Assembly (NCBI RefSeq): GCF_020616555.1
Contig: NZ_CP085173.1
Location: 992,001 to 1,056,000 of the forward strand
Reading direction: 5' to 3'
Length of the DNA stretch: 64,000 bases
Source: Streptomyces longhuiensis
GTDB taxonomy: Bacteria > Actinomycetota > Actinomycetes > Streptomycetales > Streptomycetaceae
The translations under genes were made by a program, and so were the position numbers. Below, one piece after another: positions 37,088 through 47,235 of this stretch (positions within the stretch are counted from its first letter, which is position 1; each line of letters starts with the position of its first letter). A model generated the notes under the pieces. It saw only the letters and a list, made by a program, of their open reading frames with translations, had not been told where the DNA came from and searched no databases.

Positions 37088-37546
37088 GTGGAAGGCAACG
37101 AGCAGCAGGAACAGGCGAGCACCGAGGTGCGGGAGCGCGTGCGGGCCAGCTTCGACCGACAGGGACTGATGGCCCACCTCGGTGCGCGGCTCACGCGCAT
37201 CGCACCGGGCGTCGTGCACATCGTGCTCCCGGCCCGGCCCGAAGTGACCCAGCAGCACGGCTACTTCCACGCCGGTGCCACCAGTTCCGTCGCCGACAGC
37301 GCCGGCGGCTACGCGGCCTTCACGCTGTTCCCCGAGAACACCGAGGTGCTCACGGTCGAATACAAGATCAACCTGCTCGCACCCGCCCTCGGGAACCACC
37401 TCGAGGCCGTGGGAACCGTCCTCAAGGCCGGACGGACCCTGACCGTGTGCCAACTGGAGGTTTTCGCGGCCCAGGACGACGGCACCCGCAAGCTCGTGGC
37501 CAACGGGCAGCAGACACTGATCCGGGTGAACAGGGCCGAGCGGTGA
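37088..37546 (+). CDS. PaaI-like hotdog thioesterase
   Basis: A 152-aa hotdog-fold acyl-CoA thioesterase. It carries QQHGYFHAGATSSVADSAGGYAA (catalytic-region HGGx-like element), then EYKINLLAPALGNHLEAVG. The GTG at 37088 is the better start because an AAGGAG lies five bases upstream. An ATG seven codons earlier has no ribosome site. It follows lysE in the same direction. The substrate is not predictable. Confidence 0.85.
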   Translation: MEGNEQQEQASTEVRERVRASFDRQGLMAHLGARLTRIAPGVVHIVLPARPEVTQQHGYFHAGATSSVADSAGGYAAFTLFPENTEVLTVEYKINLLAPALGNHLEAVGTVLKAGRTLTVCQLEVFAAQDDGTRKLVANGQQTLIRVNRAER

Positions 37547-37887
37547 GTGGTGGCGCCCTGGCCACTCCCTCTCATCGAGCGTTCCCTCTACCTCAACTTT
37601 AGGGTGAGACTTCGGCATCCCTCCCTTGCCGGCTACGGGGGTCATGTCCACGCCCCACTGCCCGGCAAGGCGGGCACCCGTGGGGCCCGGCCGGGCCCAA
37701 GAGCTCCTGGCGGCGACCGCCCGGGCGATGTCCTCGCAGGTCGCGTGCAGGCCCCGGCTACACCCCAAGACCTCGCCGGGCGCCGCGCGCCGACCCACCG
37801 GGCGGAGAGCCTCCGGCGCGTCAGGAATTCGTCGACTCGCTGCCCTGACACATGAGTTGGACCCGCGGCCAGGGCCACGGGCCATGG
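37547..37887. other. Gene-free stretch with a MerR-like operator
   Basis: No protein of a known family was recognised on either strand. At 37590-37609 ACCTCAACTTTAGGGTGAGA carries the CTCA-N9-TGAG symmetry and general look of MerR/SoxR-type operators of actinobacteria. No MerR gene or target flanks it, so it may be a relic of a lost locus. Confidence 0.35.
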
Positions 37888-38559
37888 TCAGATGGCGTCG
37901 CGCACGGCCCGTTCGAAGCCCTCGACATGCGCGCGGGCGATCTGGGCCGCCGCATCCGGCTCACCGGCGACGATCGCGTCGATCAGGGGTCCGTGCTCCT
38001 CGACGTGGCCGGCCATGTCGGCGAGCCGGTCGATGAACAGGCACCAGATCCGCGTGGCCAGGTTGTCGTGCCGGATGAGGGTGTCTTCCAGGTACGGATT
38101 GTGCGTGGCGGCGTACACGGCACGGTGGACCTTGAGGTCCAGGTGCATCAGCTCGGCCGCGTCGCCGTGCCGGGGATCCACGCCTGCCAGCTCACGCCGC
38201 ACGGCCGCCAGGGCCGCACGATCCTCGGCCGTGGCCCGCCTCGCCGCACGGGCGGCGGCCAAGGGCTCGAGTTCCAGGCGGACTTCGGAGATATGGGCGA
38301 GGTCGGTGATGTTCACTTCGGTCGCGAAGGTGCCGCGCCTGGGGTAGGTCGTGACGAGGCGCTCGTACTGGAGCCGCTTGAGAGCCTCGCGCACCGGAGT
38401 GCGGCCGACCCCGAGGGACTGGGCGAGCTGGTCCTCGTTGATGGGCGCGCCCGGGCGAATGTCGAGCATCACGAGCTGGTCGCGGATGGCGCGGTAGGCG
38501 CGCTCGGCGAGCGACAGCTCCTCGCCACCGACCGTCGGCTCGGTCGCCACGTGCTGCAT
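37888..38559 (-). CDS. GntR/FCD-family regulator
   Basis: A 223-aa FadR-type regulator. The GntR winged helix lies at about residues 18-80 ([20 protein letters not shown], then [20 protein letters not shown]), followed by the FCD domain with its metal-type residues ([19 protein letters not shown]). The ATG at 38557-38559 follows AAGGGGG. It is divergent from glyA and the sox genes. A 14-bp palindrome between them is the likely operator, so it probably controls the sarcosine operon in response to a pathway metabolite. Confidence 0.88.
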   Translation of the reverse strand: MQHVATEPTVGGEELSLAERAYRAIRDQLVMLDIRPGAPINEDQLAQSLGVGRTPVREALKRLQYERLVTTYPRRGTFATEVNITDLAHISEVRLELEPLAAARAARRATAEDRAALAAVRRELAGVDPRHGDAAELMHLDLKVHRAVYAATHNPYLEDTLIRHDNLATRIWCLFIDRLADMAGHVEEHGPLIDAIVAGEPDAAAQIARAHVEGFERAVRDAI

Positions 38560-38606
38560 GAGGCCCCCTTGACCCGTCCATCGAGGTCCCATACCTTACC
38601 GCACAG

Positions 38607-38620
38607 ACTGATATATCAGT
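38607..38620. promoter_or_regulatory. Palindrome between GntR gene and glyA
   Basis: ACTGATATATCAGT is a perfect 14-bp palindrome, AT-rich in a GC-rich neighbourhood, 34 bp before the glyA ATG and 48 bp from the GntR ATG. It fits a FadR/FCD-type operator controlling both genes. Confidence 0.6.
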
Positions 38621-38653
38621 TGCTCATTAGTCGGCTCTCAGAATGGTGTGCAG

Positions 38654-39991
38654 ATGGCAACGGACGCCCAGTCGATCACCGCGCCTACGACCCCCGCTTC
38701 GCTCCACACCCTTGCGCTCAGCGAGCTCGACCCGGACATCGCCGCCGCCGTCGACGCCGAGCTGCACCGCCAGCAGTCGACGCTGGAGATGATCGCGTCG
38801 GAGAACTTCGCCCCGGCCGCCGTCATGGAGGCCCAGGGGTCGGTCCTCACCAACAAGTACGCCGAGGGCTACCCCGGCCGCCGCTACTACGGCGGCTGCG
38901 AACACGTGGACGTCATCGAGCAGTTGGCCATCGACCGGGTCAAGGACCTGTTCGGCGCCGAGGCCGCGAACGTACAGCCGCACTCGGGCGCCCAGGCCAA
39001 CGCCGCCGCGATGTTCGCACTCCTCAGCCCGGGCGACACGATCCTCGGCCTCGACCTGGCACACGGCGGCCACCTCACCCACGGCATGCGCATCAACTTC
39101 TCCGGCAAGCTCTACAACGTCGTGCCGTACCACGTAGGCGAGTCCGACCTGCGTATCGACATGGACGAGGTCGAGCGGCTCGCGCGCGAGCACCGGCCCA
39201 AGCTGATCGTCGCCGGCTGGTCGGCCTACCCCCGCCGCCTCGACTTCGCCGCGTTCCGGCGGATCGCCGACGAGGTGGGCGCCTATCTGATGGTGGACAT
39301 GGCGCACTTCGCCGGGCTCGTCGCGGCCGGCCTGCACCCAAGTCCCGTTCCTTACGCGGACGTTGTCACGACCACCACCCACAAGACCCTCGGCGGTCCG
39401 CGCGGCGGAGTGATCCTCAGCCGGGCCTGCCTCGCCAAGAAGATCAACTCCGCGGTCTTCCCCGGACAGCAGGGCGGGCCCCTCGAGCACGTCATCGCGG
39501 CGAAGGCGGTGGCCTTCAAGGTGGCGGCGAGCGAGGAGTTCAAGGAGCGCCAGCAGCGCACCCTGGACGGCGCCCGCATCCTGGCCGGGCGACTGCTCAG
39601 CGACGATGTGGCCGAGGCCGGGATCACCGTGCTCACCGGCGGCACCGAGGTCCACCTGGTCCTCGTCGACCTGCGGAACTCCGCGCTCGACGGGCGGCAG
39701 GCCGAGGACCGCCTGCACCGCGTCGGCATCACCGTCAACCGCAACGCGGTGCCGTTCGACCCGCGCCCGCCGATGGTCTCGTCCGGCCTGCGGATCGGCA
39801 CGCCGGCGCTGGCCACGCGCGGCTTCGGCACCGAGGAGTTCCGCGAGGTCGCCGACATCATCGCCGGGACGCTCACGCCCGAACACCTCGGCGAGGAGCA
39901 GGCGAGCCTGCTGCGCGACCGGGTCGGGAAGCTCGCCGACGCGTTCCCCCTGTACCCCCACCTGCCTCGCCTGAACGGAGACGCGGCATGA
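38654..39991 (+). CDS. glyA: Serine hydroxymethyltransferase
   Basis: A PLP enzyme of about 445 aa that interconverts glycine plus 5,10-methylene-THF with serine. It is recognised by [33 protein letters not shown], and the PLP-lysine motif [14 protein letters not shown]. In this operon it can use the glycine and the one-carbon unit made by sarcosine oxidase. An in-frame GTG lies two codons upstream of the chosen ATG. Neither start has a clear ribosome site, so a leaderless or weak start is possible. The stop overlaps the soxB start as ATGA. Confidence 0.94.
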   Translation: MATDAQSITAPTTPASLHTLALSELDPDIAAAVDAELHRQQSTLEMIASENFAPAAVMEAQGSVLTNKYAEGYPGRRYYGGCEHVDVIEQLAIDRVKDLFGAEAANVQPHSGAQANAAAMFALLSPGDTILGLDLAHGGHLTHGMRINFSGKLYNVVPYHVGESDLRIDMDEVERLAREHRPKLIVAGWSAYPRRLDFAAFRRIADEVGAYLMVDMAHFAGLVAAGLHPSPVPYADVVTTTTHKTLGGPRGGVILSRACLAKKINSAVFPGQQGGPLEHVIAAKAVAFKVAASEEFKERQQRTLDGARILAGRLLSDDVAEAGITVLTGGTEVHLVLVDLRNSALDGRQAEDRLHRVGITVNRNAVPFDPRPPMVSSGLRIGTPALATRGFGTEEFREVADIIAGTLTPEHLGEEQASLLRDRVGKLADAFPLYPHLPRLNGDAA

Positions 39992-41217
39992 CCGCCCAGC
40001 CGCAGCAGCCGCTGCCGGAACACCCGGACTTCCTCTGGCGCAACCCCGCACCGCGCTCCTCGTACGACGTCGTCATCGTCGGCGCGGGCGGCCACGGCCT
40101 GGCGACCGCCTACTACCTCGCGAAGGAACACGGCATCACCAATGTCGCGGTCCTGGAGAAGGGCTGGCTGGCCGGTGGCAACATGGCCCGCAACACCACC
40201 ATCATCCGCTCCAACTACCTGTGGGACGAGAGCGCGGCGATCTACGAGCACGCGCTCAAGCTGTGGGAAGGACTCCCGGAGGAGCTGGACTACGACTTCC
40301 TGTTCAGCCAGCGCGGCGTCCTCAACCTCGCGCACACCCTCCAGGACGTGCGCGAGGGCATGCGCCGCGCCAATGCCAACCGGCTCAACGGCGTCGACGC
40401 CGAATGGCTCGACCCGGACCAGGTCGCCGAGGTCTGCCCCATCCTCAACGTCTCCCCGCACACCCGGTACCCGGTGCTCGGCGGCACCTTCCAGCCCCGC
40501 GCGGGCATCGCCAAGCACGACCACGTCGCCTGGGCGCTCGCCCGCCGCGCCGACGAGATGGGCGTCGACCTGATCCAGGGCTGCGAGGTCACCGGCTTCG
40601 TCAAGGACGGCGAGAGGATCGTGGGAGTCGAGACCAACCTCGGCCGCATCAACGCCGGCCGGGTCGGCCTCGCGGCCGCCGGGCACAGCAGCGTGCTCGC
40701 CGAGCGGGCCGGAGTCCGCCTCCCCGTCCAGTCCCACCCGCTCCAGGCGCTCGTCTCCGAGCTCCACGAGCCCGTCCACCCCACCGTCGTCATGTCGAAC
40801 CACGTCCATGTCTACGTCTCCCAGGCACACAAGGGCGAACTGGTGATGGGCGCGGGCGTCGACTCGTACAACGGCTACGGGCAGCGCGGCTCCTTCCATG
40901 TGATCGAGGAGCAGATGGCCGCGGCCGTCGAACTGTTCCCGATCTTCGCGCGGGCGCACGTACTGCGGACCTGGGGCGGCATCGTCGACGTCACCCCGGA
41001 CGCCTCGCCGATCATCAGCGCCACTCCCGTGGAGAACCTCTTCGTCAACTGCGGCTGGGGCACCGGCGGTTTCAAGGCCACCCCGGCCGCCGGCTGGACC
41101 TTCGCGCACACCATCGCGACGGGTGAGGCGCACCCGCTCAACGCCCCCTTCGCCCTCGACCGCTTCACGACGGGCGCACTGATCGACGAACACGGCGCCG
41201 CGGCCGTGGCCCACTGA
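39988..41217 (+). CDS. soxB: Sarcosine oxidase beta subunit
   Basis: The 409-aa flavin-carrying subunit of heterotetrameric sarcosine oxidase, which oxidises sarcosine to glycine and formaldehyde/methylene-THF. The FAD motif is [18 protein letters not shown] (about 28-45). [14 protein letters not shown] (H177) aligns with the histidine that holds FMN covalently in studied enzymes. The C-terminal [17 protein letters not shown] is a family signature. The start overlaps the glyA stop. An open frame extends far upstream but has no similarity. Confidence 0.94.
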   Translation: MTAQPQQPLPEHPDFLWRNPAPRSSYDVVIVGAGGHGLATAYYLAKEHGITNVAVLEKGWLAGGNMARNTTIIRSNYLWDESAAIYEHALKLWEGLPEELDYDFLFSQRGVLNLAHTLQDVREGMRRANANRLNGVDAEWLDPDQVAEVCPILNVSPHTRYPVLGGTFQPRAGIAKHDHVAWALARRADEMGVDLIQGCEVTGFVKDGERIVGVETNLGRINAGRVGLAAAGHSSVLAERAGVRLPVQSHPLQALVSELHEPVHPTVVMSNHVHVYVSQAHKGELVMGAGVDSYNGYGQRGSFHVIEEQMAAAVELFPIFARAHVLRTWGGIVDVTPDASPIISATPVENLFVNCGWGTGGFKATPAAGWTFAHTIATGEAHPLNAPFALDRFTTGALIDEHGAAAVAH

Positions 41218-41232
41218 GAGGACGCTGCTGCG

Positions 41233-41538
41233 ATGCTGCTGATCGACTGCCCATGGTGCGGTCCCCACAACGAGAGCGAATACCACTACGGGGGCCAGGC
41301 CCACGTCCCGTACCCCGAGAACCCCGCCGACCTCGACGACCGGCAGTGGGCCGAGTACGTCTTCTACCGGGACAACCCGAAGGGCCCCTTCGCCGAGCGG
41401 TGGATGCACAGCCACGGATGCCGCCGCTGGTTCAACGCCCTGCGCGACACCGTCAGTTACGAGGTGCTCGCCACCTACCGGCTCGACGAGCCGCGCCCCG
41501 AACCCCGCGTCACCGACCCGGCCGGAGACCAGCGATGA
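41233..41538 (+). CDS. soxD: Sarcosine oxidase delta subunit
   Basis: The small (101-aa) zinc-binding subunit. The conserved ligands are visible: C6 and C9 (DCPWCG), and H59 and C63 (MHSHGC). [20 protein letters not shown] is also typical. Its start follows GAGAGGACG, and its stop overlaps the soxA ATG (ATGA). Confidence 0.94.
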   Translation: MLLIDCPWCGPHNESEYHYGGQAHVPYPENPADLDDRQWAEYVFYRDNPKGPFAERWMHSHGCRRWFNALRDTVSYEVLATYRLDEPRPEPRVTDPAGDQR

Positions 41539-44405
41539 CCGACCAGCAGTTCCGGCTCGGCGACGAAGGCCGCGTCGACCGCACCACCTTCCTCCACTTC
41601 ACCCTGGACGGAAGGGAGTTGACCGGCCACCCCGGCGACACCCTCGCCTCCGCCATGCTGGCGAACGGCATCGTGGAGGCCGCCCCGTCGCTCTACCGCG
41701 GCCGCCCGCGCGGCATCGTCTCGGCGGGCGTCGAGGAGGCCAACGCCCTGGTACAGCTCGGCGGTTCATGCTCGGAGGGCATGCTCCCGGCGACGACGGT
41801 GGAGCTGTACGACGGCCTGTCCGCGACCACGCTGTCCGGCATGGGACGACTCGACCCGACCCCCGACCCCGCCGTCTACGACAAGAAGTACGTCCACACC
41901 GACGTCCTGGTCGTCGGCGCGGGCCCGGCCGGGCTCACGGCTGCCGCCGCGGCAGCCGAGTCCGGCGCGCGCGTGATCCTGGTGGACGACCAGCCTGAAC
42001 TGGGTGGCGCACTGCTCTCCGAACGCACGCGGCCGGAGTGGGTGGCCGAGGTCCGCGCGGCGCTCGACACGGCCCCCGAAGTCACTGTCCTGACGCGCAC
42101 CACGGCATTCGGGTCGTACGACGACAACTACGTCCTCGCCCTGGAGCGGCGCACCGACCACCTCGGAGCCGACGCACCCGACCCTTCCTCGGGTGTCTCG
42201 CGCCAACGGCTGTGGCACATCCGCGCCCGCCAGGTGGTCCTGGCGACCGGAGCGCACGAGCGTCCCCTGACGTTCGCCGGCAACGACCGCCCCGGCGTGA
42301 TGCTCGCCGCGTCCGTACGCACGTACGTCAACCGGTACGGCGTGGCCCCGGGCAGGCGAGCCGTGGTAGCCACCACCAACGACAGCGCGTACGAAACGGT
42401 CGCCGATCTGCGCGCAGCCGGGATCGACATCGCCGCCGTCGTGGACGCACGGCCCGAACTGTCGCAGCGGGCCGCCGAGATCGCCACGGCGACCGGGGTA
42501 CGGGTGCTACCGGGCCGCGCAGTGGTCGACACCACGGGCGAGTCCCGGATCACCGGCGTGACCGTCCAGACTCTCGACGCGGACAGCCGACTCACCGGCG
42601 AGGTCAAGGAGCTCGACTGCGACCTGCTCGCCGTCTCGGGCGGCTGGAGTCCGGTCGTCCACCTGCACAGCCAGCGCCAGGGCAAGCTGCGCTGGGACGA
42701 CGACCTGGTCGCGTTCGTACCCGACGGCACAGTGCGGGACCAGCAGATCGTCGGCGCGGCGCGTGGGACGTACGGTCTCGGCGGGGCTCTGGCCGAAGGC
42801 GCGCGAGCCGGTGCGCTGGCAGCGACCAAGGCGGGATTCCCCGTTCCGGTGCCCGCCGCACCGTCCGAAGACCCACGGCCCGACGTCCGCGCCCTGTGGC
42901 TGGTGCCCTCCCCCACCGGCGAACCCGGCACCTGGGACACCCACTTCGTCGATCTCCAGCGCGACGTCACCGTCGCCGACGTCTGGCGGTCCACCGGCGC
43001 CGGCATGCGCGGCGTCGAGCACGTCAAGCGCTACACCTCCCTCGGCACGGCGAACGACCAGGGTAAGACGTCCGGCGTCAACGCCATCGGCGTGATCGCC
43101 GAGGCCCTCGGCGCGGGCGCGTCACCCGGCGAGATCGGCACCACCGCCTACCGGGCGCCCTACACGCCGGTGGCCTTCGCCGCCCTCGCCGGGCGTGAGC
43201 GCGGGGACCTCTTCGACCCGGAGCGCACCACGCCCATCCACAGCTGGCACGTCGCCCACGGCGCCGAGTTCGAGGACGTCGGGCAGTGGAAGCGGCCCTG
43301 GTACTACCCCCGGCCCGGCGAGGACATGGACGCGGCCGTCGCACGCGAGTGCCGCGCGGCCCGCGAAGGCGTGGCGTTCATGGACGCCACCACCCTCGGC
43401 AAGATCGAGATCTGGGGCGCGGACGCGGGCGAGTTCCTCAACCGCGTCTACACCAACGCCTTCAGGAAGCTCAAGCCCGGCATGGCCCGCTACGGCGTGA
43501 TGTGCAAGCCCGACGGCATGATCTTCGACGACGGCGTGACGCTGCGCCTCGACGAGAACCGCTACTTCATGACCACCACGACGGGTGGCGCCGCCGGGGT
43601 CCTGGACTGGCTGGAGGAGTGGCTGCAGACCGAGTGGCCCGAGCTCGACGTCCACTGCACCTCGGTGACCGAACAGTGGGCGACGGTCGCCGTCGTCGGC
43701 CCGAAGTCACGTGACGTCATCGCGAAGCTCGCCCCCGAACTCGACGTCTCCGCCGAGGCGTTCCCTTTCATGGCCTTCCGCGAGACGACGCTGGCCTCGG
43801 GCATCCCGGCCCGCGTCTGCCGGATCTCCTTCTCCGGCGAGCTCGCCTTCGAAATCAACGTCTCCTCCTGGTACGGCCGAGCCGTCTGGGAGCAGGTGTA
43901 CGAGGCCGGGAAGCCGTACGACATCACTCCCTACGGCACCGAGACGATGCACGTCCTGCGCGCCGAGAAGGGATTCATCATCGTCGGCCAGGACACCGAC
44001 GGCACCGTCACCCCGCAGGACGCGAACATGGACTGGGTGGTCTCCAAGCGCAAGGACTTCATCGGGAACCGGTCCTACTCCCGCGCCGACACGACGCGCG
44101 CCGACCGCAAGCAGCTGGTCGGCCTGCTGCCCACCGACCGCACGACGCGACTGCCGGAGGGCTCCCAACTCATCGCGCAGGAAACGCCGTTGACCCCCGA
44201 GACCGGGCCGGTTCCCATGCTCGGCCACGTCACCTCCAGCTACCACAGCGCCGCACTCGGCCGCCCCTTCGCCCTCGCCCTCGTCGCCGGCGGGCGGGCC
44301 AGGATCGGCTCGACCCTGCTCGCCCCGGTGGGCGACGACCTGGTGCCCGTCGAGGTCACCGACTCCGTCCTCTACGACCCGGAAGGGACCAAGCGCGATG
44401 GCTGA
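41535..44405 (+). CDS. soxA: Sarcosine oxidase alpha subunit
   Basis: The 956-aa large subunit that binds NAD and, in its C-terminal half, folate. An N-terminal 2Fe-2S-like fold without the cysteine cluster ([12 protein letters not shown]) is followed by a Rossmann FAD/NAD domain ([20 protein letters not shown], about 117-136). The C-terminal aminomethyltransferase-like domain ([20 protein letters not shown], then [18 protein letters not shown]) passes the methyl-derived carbon to THF. It overlaps soxG by 8 bp. Confidence 0.94.
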   Translation: MTDQQFRLGDEGRVDRTTFLHFTLDGRELTGHPGDTLASAMLANGIVEAAPSLYRGRPRGIVSAGVEEANALVQLGGSCSEGMLPATTVELYDGLSATTLSGMGRLDPTPDPAVYDKKYVHTDVLVVGAGPAGLTAAAAAAESGARVILVDDQPELGGALLSERTRPEWVAEVRAALDTAPEVTVLTRTTAFGSYDDNYVLALERRTDHLGADAPDPSSGVSRQRLWHIRARQVVLATGAHERPLTFAGNDRPGVMLAASVRTYVNRYGVAPGRRAVVATTNDSAYETVADLRAAGIDIAAVVDARPELSQRAAEIATATGVRVLPGRAVVDTTGESRITGVTVQTLDADSRLTGEVKELDCDLLAVSGGWSPVVHLHSQRQGKLRWDDDLVAFVPDGTVRDQQIVGAARGTYGLGGALAEGARAGALAATKAGFPVPVPAAPSEDPRPDVRALWLVPSPTGEPGTWDTHFVDLQRDVTVADVWRSTGAGMRGVEHVKRYTSLGTANDQGKTSGVNAIGVIAEALGAGASPGEIGTTAYRAPYTPVAFAALAGRERGDLFDPERTTPIHSWHVAHGAEFEDVGQWKRPWYYPRPGEDMDAAVARECRAAREGVAFMDATTLGKIEIWGADAGEFLNRVYTNAFRKLKPGMARYGVMCKPDGMIFDDGVTLRLDENRYFMTTTTGGAAGVLDWLEEWLQTEWPELDVHCTSVTEQWATVAVVGPKSRDVIAKLAPELDVSAEAFPFMAFRETTLASGIPARVCRISFSGELAFEINVSSWYGRAVWEQVYEAGKPYDITPYGTETMHVLRAEKGFIIVGQDTDGTVTPQDANMDWVVSKRKDFIGNRSYSRADTTRADRKQLVGLLPTDRTTRLPEGSQLIAQETPLTPETGPVPMLGHVTSSYHSAALGRPFALALVAGGRARIGSTLLAPVGDDLVPVEVTDSVLYDPEGTKRDG

Positions 44406-45027
44406 GACCACGAACGACGCGCGCACCGGCCTGTCGGCATGGCGCGTGAGCCCTCTGGCGCATCTCGCGGAGCGGATGCGGGACGCGGCCGTCACCGGGG
44501 CCCGCGGCGTCACGCTGACCGAGTGGCCCTTTGTCAGCATGGTGAACGTGCGCGTCGACCCCGCCTCCGCGGCGGCGACCCGCATCGAGAAGACCCTGGG
44601 AGCACCACTCCCCCGCGAACACGGCGAGACCACCACCTCCGGCGGCCACACGGTGTGCTGGCTCGGCCCCGACGAGTGGCTCGTGCTGTCCCAGGCCGAA
44701 GTGGGCTCTGTGGTCGCCGAGTTGAGGGCCGCGCTCGCCGCGGATCCGGGTTCGGTCGTCGATGTCTCGGCGAACCGCACCACTCTCGAACTGAGCGGCC
44801 CGGTCGCCCGGCAGGTGCTGGAGAAGGGCTGCCCGCTGGACCTGCATCCTCGGGTCTTCGGTCCGGGCCGGGCCGTGTCGACCACGGTGGGACCGATCGC
44901 GGTCCTGCTCTGGCAGGTCGACGACGAGCCGACGTACCGGCTGCTGCCGCGGTCGTCGTTCGCCGATTACCTGGCGCGCTGGCTCATCGACGCGATGAGC
45001 GAATACCGCGGCCCCGAGCTGCCTTGA
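44398..45027 (+). CDS. soxG: Sarcosine oxidase gamma subunit
   Basis: The 209-aa gamma subunit with a GcvT-like fold. Family features are [28 protein letters not shown] (about 82-92), and [30 protein letters not shown] with its conserved Cys. It overlaps soxA and completes the B-D-A-G order. Confidence 0.93.
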   Translation: MAETTNDARTGLSAWRVSPLAHLAERMRDAAVTGARGVTLTEWPFVSMVNVRVDPASAAATRIEKTLGAPLPREHGETTTSGGHTVCWLGPDEWLVLSQAEVGSVVAELRAALAADPGSVVDVSANRTTLELSGPVARQVLEKGCPLDLHPRVFGPGRAVSTTVGPIAVLLWQVDDEPTYRLLPRSSFADYLARWLIDAMSEYRGPELP

Positions 45028-45057
45028 CCGCGCCGGGCGCGTTCGGCCCGCAGTCGG

Positions 45058-45277
45058 CCCGCGTCGGCCCCTCCTCACGCACGGTGGGGCGGATGCGGGC
45101 GGCCCGGCGCTTCGCCAGTCGCCGGGCCGGTCACCCCACGTACACGGACAGCCTCGCCAAGGTCATCACGACCTTGCGTGACCACGAACCATGCGCGACA
45201 CCGGCCGGGACATGAAGGCCACATGCCAGGAGGCCGCCGCCCGCGGCTGCCTCGCCGTCCACGTCACCGAATGCTGA
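45058..45277 (+). pseudogene. sdaA: L-serine ammonia-lyase remnant (3' end)
   Basis: Only the tail of sdaA is recognisable. One frame gives SLAKVITT and then diverges. A different frame starting at 45191 gives MRDTGRDMKATCQEAAARGC and LAVHVTEC before a stop, matching the usual SdaA C-terminus (tMRETGxDMxxKYKETsxGGLAVNvvEC). At least one frameshift and loss of about 430 codons are needed. In many streptomycetes the operon reads glyA-soxBDAG-sdaA-purU, so this is the right place for sdaA. The 5' boundary is approximate. Confidence 0.7.
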
Positions 45278-45286
45278 GCTGACACC

Positions 45287-46201
45287 ATGGCTGATTCCCC
45301 GGCTTCCGCCGCGTCCTCCGCCCTCTCGCCGACCGGCCCCGCCCCAGCGCCGGTCGAGCACGTCCTCACCCTCGACTGCCCCGAGGCGCCCGGCATCGTC
45401 CACGCCGTCTCGCGGTTCCTCGTCGACCACGGCAGCGACATCATCGACAACCAGCAGTTCGGCGACCGCCGGGACGGCCACTTCTTCATGCGGGTGCACT
45501 TCGCCGCAGCCGGCGGCGAGAACACCACCCAGGCCATGCGCGACGACTTCGCCGCCGTGGCAGCCCTCTTCGCCATGCGATGGCACCTCGAACCGGTCGG
45601 CACCCGCCGACGCGTGCTGATCATGGTGTCCCGCTACGACCACTGCCTCAACGACCTGCTCTTCCGCACCCGCAGTGGTGACCTGCCCATCGACGTGGTG
45701 GCCGTCGTCTCCAACCACCGCGACCACGAGGCACTCGTCACCTGGCACGGCATCCCCTTCTTCCACGTGCCGGTCACCGCCACGACCAAGCCCCAGGCCG
45801 AGGCTCAACTCCTCGGCCTCATCGACTCGTTCGACGTCGACCTGGTCGTCCTCGCCCGCTACATGCAGGTGCTCTCCGACGACCTGTGCACCCGGCTGCC
45901 CGGCCGGCTGATCAACATCCACCACTCGTTCCTGCCGAGCTTCAAGGGCGCCAAGCCCTACCACCAGGCCCACGACCGCGGCGTCAAGCTCGTCGGCGCG
46001 ACGGCCCACTACGTCACCGCCGACCTCGACGAAGGCCCGATCATCGCCCAGGAGGTCATCAGCGCCGACCACAGCCACACCCCCGAGGACCTGGCCGCGA
46101 TCGGCCGCGACGCGGAATCGGCGGCCCTGGCCCGGGCCGTCCGCTGGCACTGCGAAGGCCGGGTGTTCGTCCAGGGGAGACGCACGGTGGTGCTCCGCTG
46201 A
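45287..46201 (+). CDS. purU: Formyltetrahydrofolate deformylase
   Basis: A 304-aa hydrolase that frees formate from 10-formyl-THF and so regenerates THF for sarcosine oxidase. An N-terminal ACT domain (about 26-100: LDCPEAPGIVHAVSRFLVDH) precedes the formyltransferase-fold domain with the catalytic Asn-His motif INIHHSFLPSFKGA and the late Asp in DLDEGPIIAQ. It starts with ATG at 45287, ten bases after the sdaA remnant. Confidence 0.94.
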   Translation: MADSPASAASSALSPTGPAPAPVEHVLTLDCPEAPGIVHAVSRFLVDHGSDIIDNQQFGDRRDGHFFMRVHFAAAGGENTTQAMRDDFAAVAALFAMRWHLEPVGTRRRVLIMVSRYDHCLNDLLFRTRSGDLPIDVVAVVSNHRDHEALVTWHGIPFFHVPVTATTKPQAEAQLLGLIDSFDVDLVVLARYMQVLSDDLCTRLPGRLINIHHSFLPSFKGAKPYHQAHDRGVKLVGATAHYVTADLDEGPIIAQEVISADHSHTPEDLAAIGRDAESAALARAVRWHCEGRVFVQGRRTVVLR

Positions 46202-46271
46202 GGGGCGGAGGTGCGAGGGGCAGAGGGGCAGAGGGGCACGGCTGCTGAGAGCCGGCCACCTGCCGTGGGGC

Positions 46272-47222
46272 TCACGACCTTCTGGCTGTCCGCTGCCTCC
46301 ACGTCGGTTCCCACACCTCGACGTCCGGGGTTCGCTCTCGTGTCGCCTCCAGGTGGGCGCGGAACGCGTCGAGCACCGGATGCCGATTGTCGCCGCGCCA
46401 GATCAGTGACATCGGGTAGACCGGCGTCGGGTTCCGCACCGGGATGCGCCTCAGGTCGTAGCTGTCGGGCCAGAGATAGCGCGATCCTTCGCCCACGAGG
46501 GTCGCCAGGTCGGCCGAGTCGGCGATCTCGTCCAGCAGCGCCTCGTTCCCGAAGACGGGCCCGACGACGTCGATCGTGAGCCCGAACGCGGCGGCGAACT
46601 CGTCGTAGTAGTCGGCCCACTCGGTGCCGGGTGCCATGCCGGGCATCCAGATGCGGTGTCCGGCGAGTTGGGCGGGCGTGACGCTGTCGGCGTCGGCCAG
46701 CGCGTGGGAAGGCCCGACGAGCAGCTCGTGCGGGTCGTCGATCACTCGGGCGGTCTTGATCGAGGCCGGCAGGTGATGCTCGGGGACGGTGATCGCGTGG
46801 AACGTGGCGTCGATCGTCCCGGCTTCGACGGCGGCCATCGCTGTGTCGACGTCGGCGTTCAGGGTGACGACGTCGAGCTCGATCTCGGGACGCGTACGGT
46901 AGAAGTCCTGGAGGAGCACGGCCGGAGCGATCCGCCGGTTGAGGACGTCGACGCGTAGGGGGCGCCGGCCGGGGCGCACGGAGGCGTCGGCCCGGTCTTC
47001 GGCACGGAGGAGTTCGCGGGCGTGGGGCAGGAGCGCCTGCCCGTCGATGGTGAGCTCGGCGCCGCGCGGGGTGCGCGTGAACAGGCGCACTCCCAGATCC
47101 TTCTCCAGCACGGCGATGCGCTTGGAGACGGCTTGCTGGGTGATCGACAGTGCGGCGGCGGCTTCCTGGAACTGGCCTGCGTCCGCAGCCGCGACGAAGG
47201 TGCGCACAGCGTTGAGATCCAC
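46272..47222 (-). CDS. LysR-family regulator
   Basis: A 316-aa protein. The N-terminal HTH (DLNAVRTFVAAADAGQFQEA, then ITQQAVSKRIAVLEKDLGVR) is followed by the LysR substrate-binding domain. It starts with GTG at 47220-47222, 13 bp after the EamA stop, so the two may be one transcript. It may regulate the exporter gene, but a conventional LysR would sit divergently, as the other LysR at 48225 does. Confidence 0.88.
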   Translation of the reverse strand: MDLNAVRTFVAAADAGQFQEAAAALSITQQAVSKRIAVLEKDLGVRLFTRTPRGAELTIDGQALLPHARELLRAEDRADASVRPGRRPLRVDVLNRRIAPAVLLQDFYRTRPEIELDVVTLNADVDTAMAAVEAGTIDATFHAITVPEHHLPASIKTARVIDDPHELLVGPSHALADADSVTPAQLAGHRIWMPGMAPGTEWADYYDEFAAAFGLTIDVVGPVFGNEALLDEIADSADLATLVGEGSRYLWPDSYDLRRIPVRNPTPVYPMSLIWRGDNRHPVLDAFRAHLEATRERTPDVEVWEPTWRQRTARRS

Positions 47223-47235
47223 CCGCCCACTCTAT

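Noticed and set aside
37852..39987. A 1121-codon plus-strand frame running through glyA into soxB
   Set aside because: Only the part from 39988 has family similarity. The upstream part is a high-GC shadow of glyA and the GntR gene.
46210..46240. GGGGCAGA tandem repeats after purU as a terminator or mini-CRISPR
   Set aside because: Only about three 8-mer units, with no dyad symmetry and no spacers.
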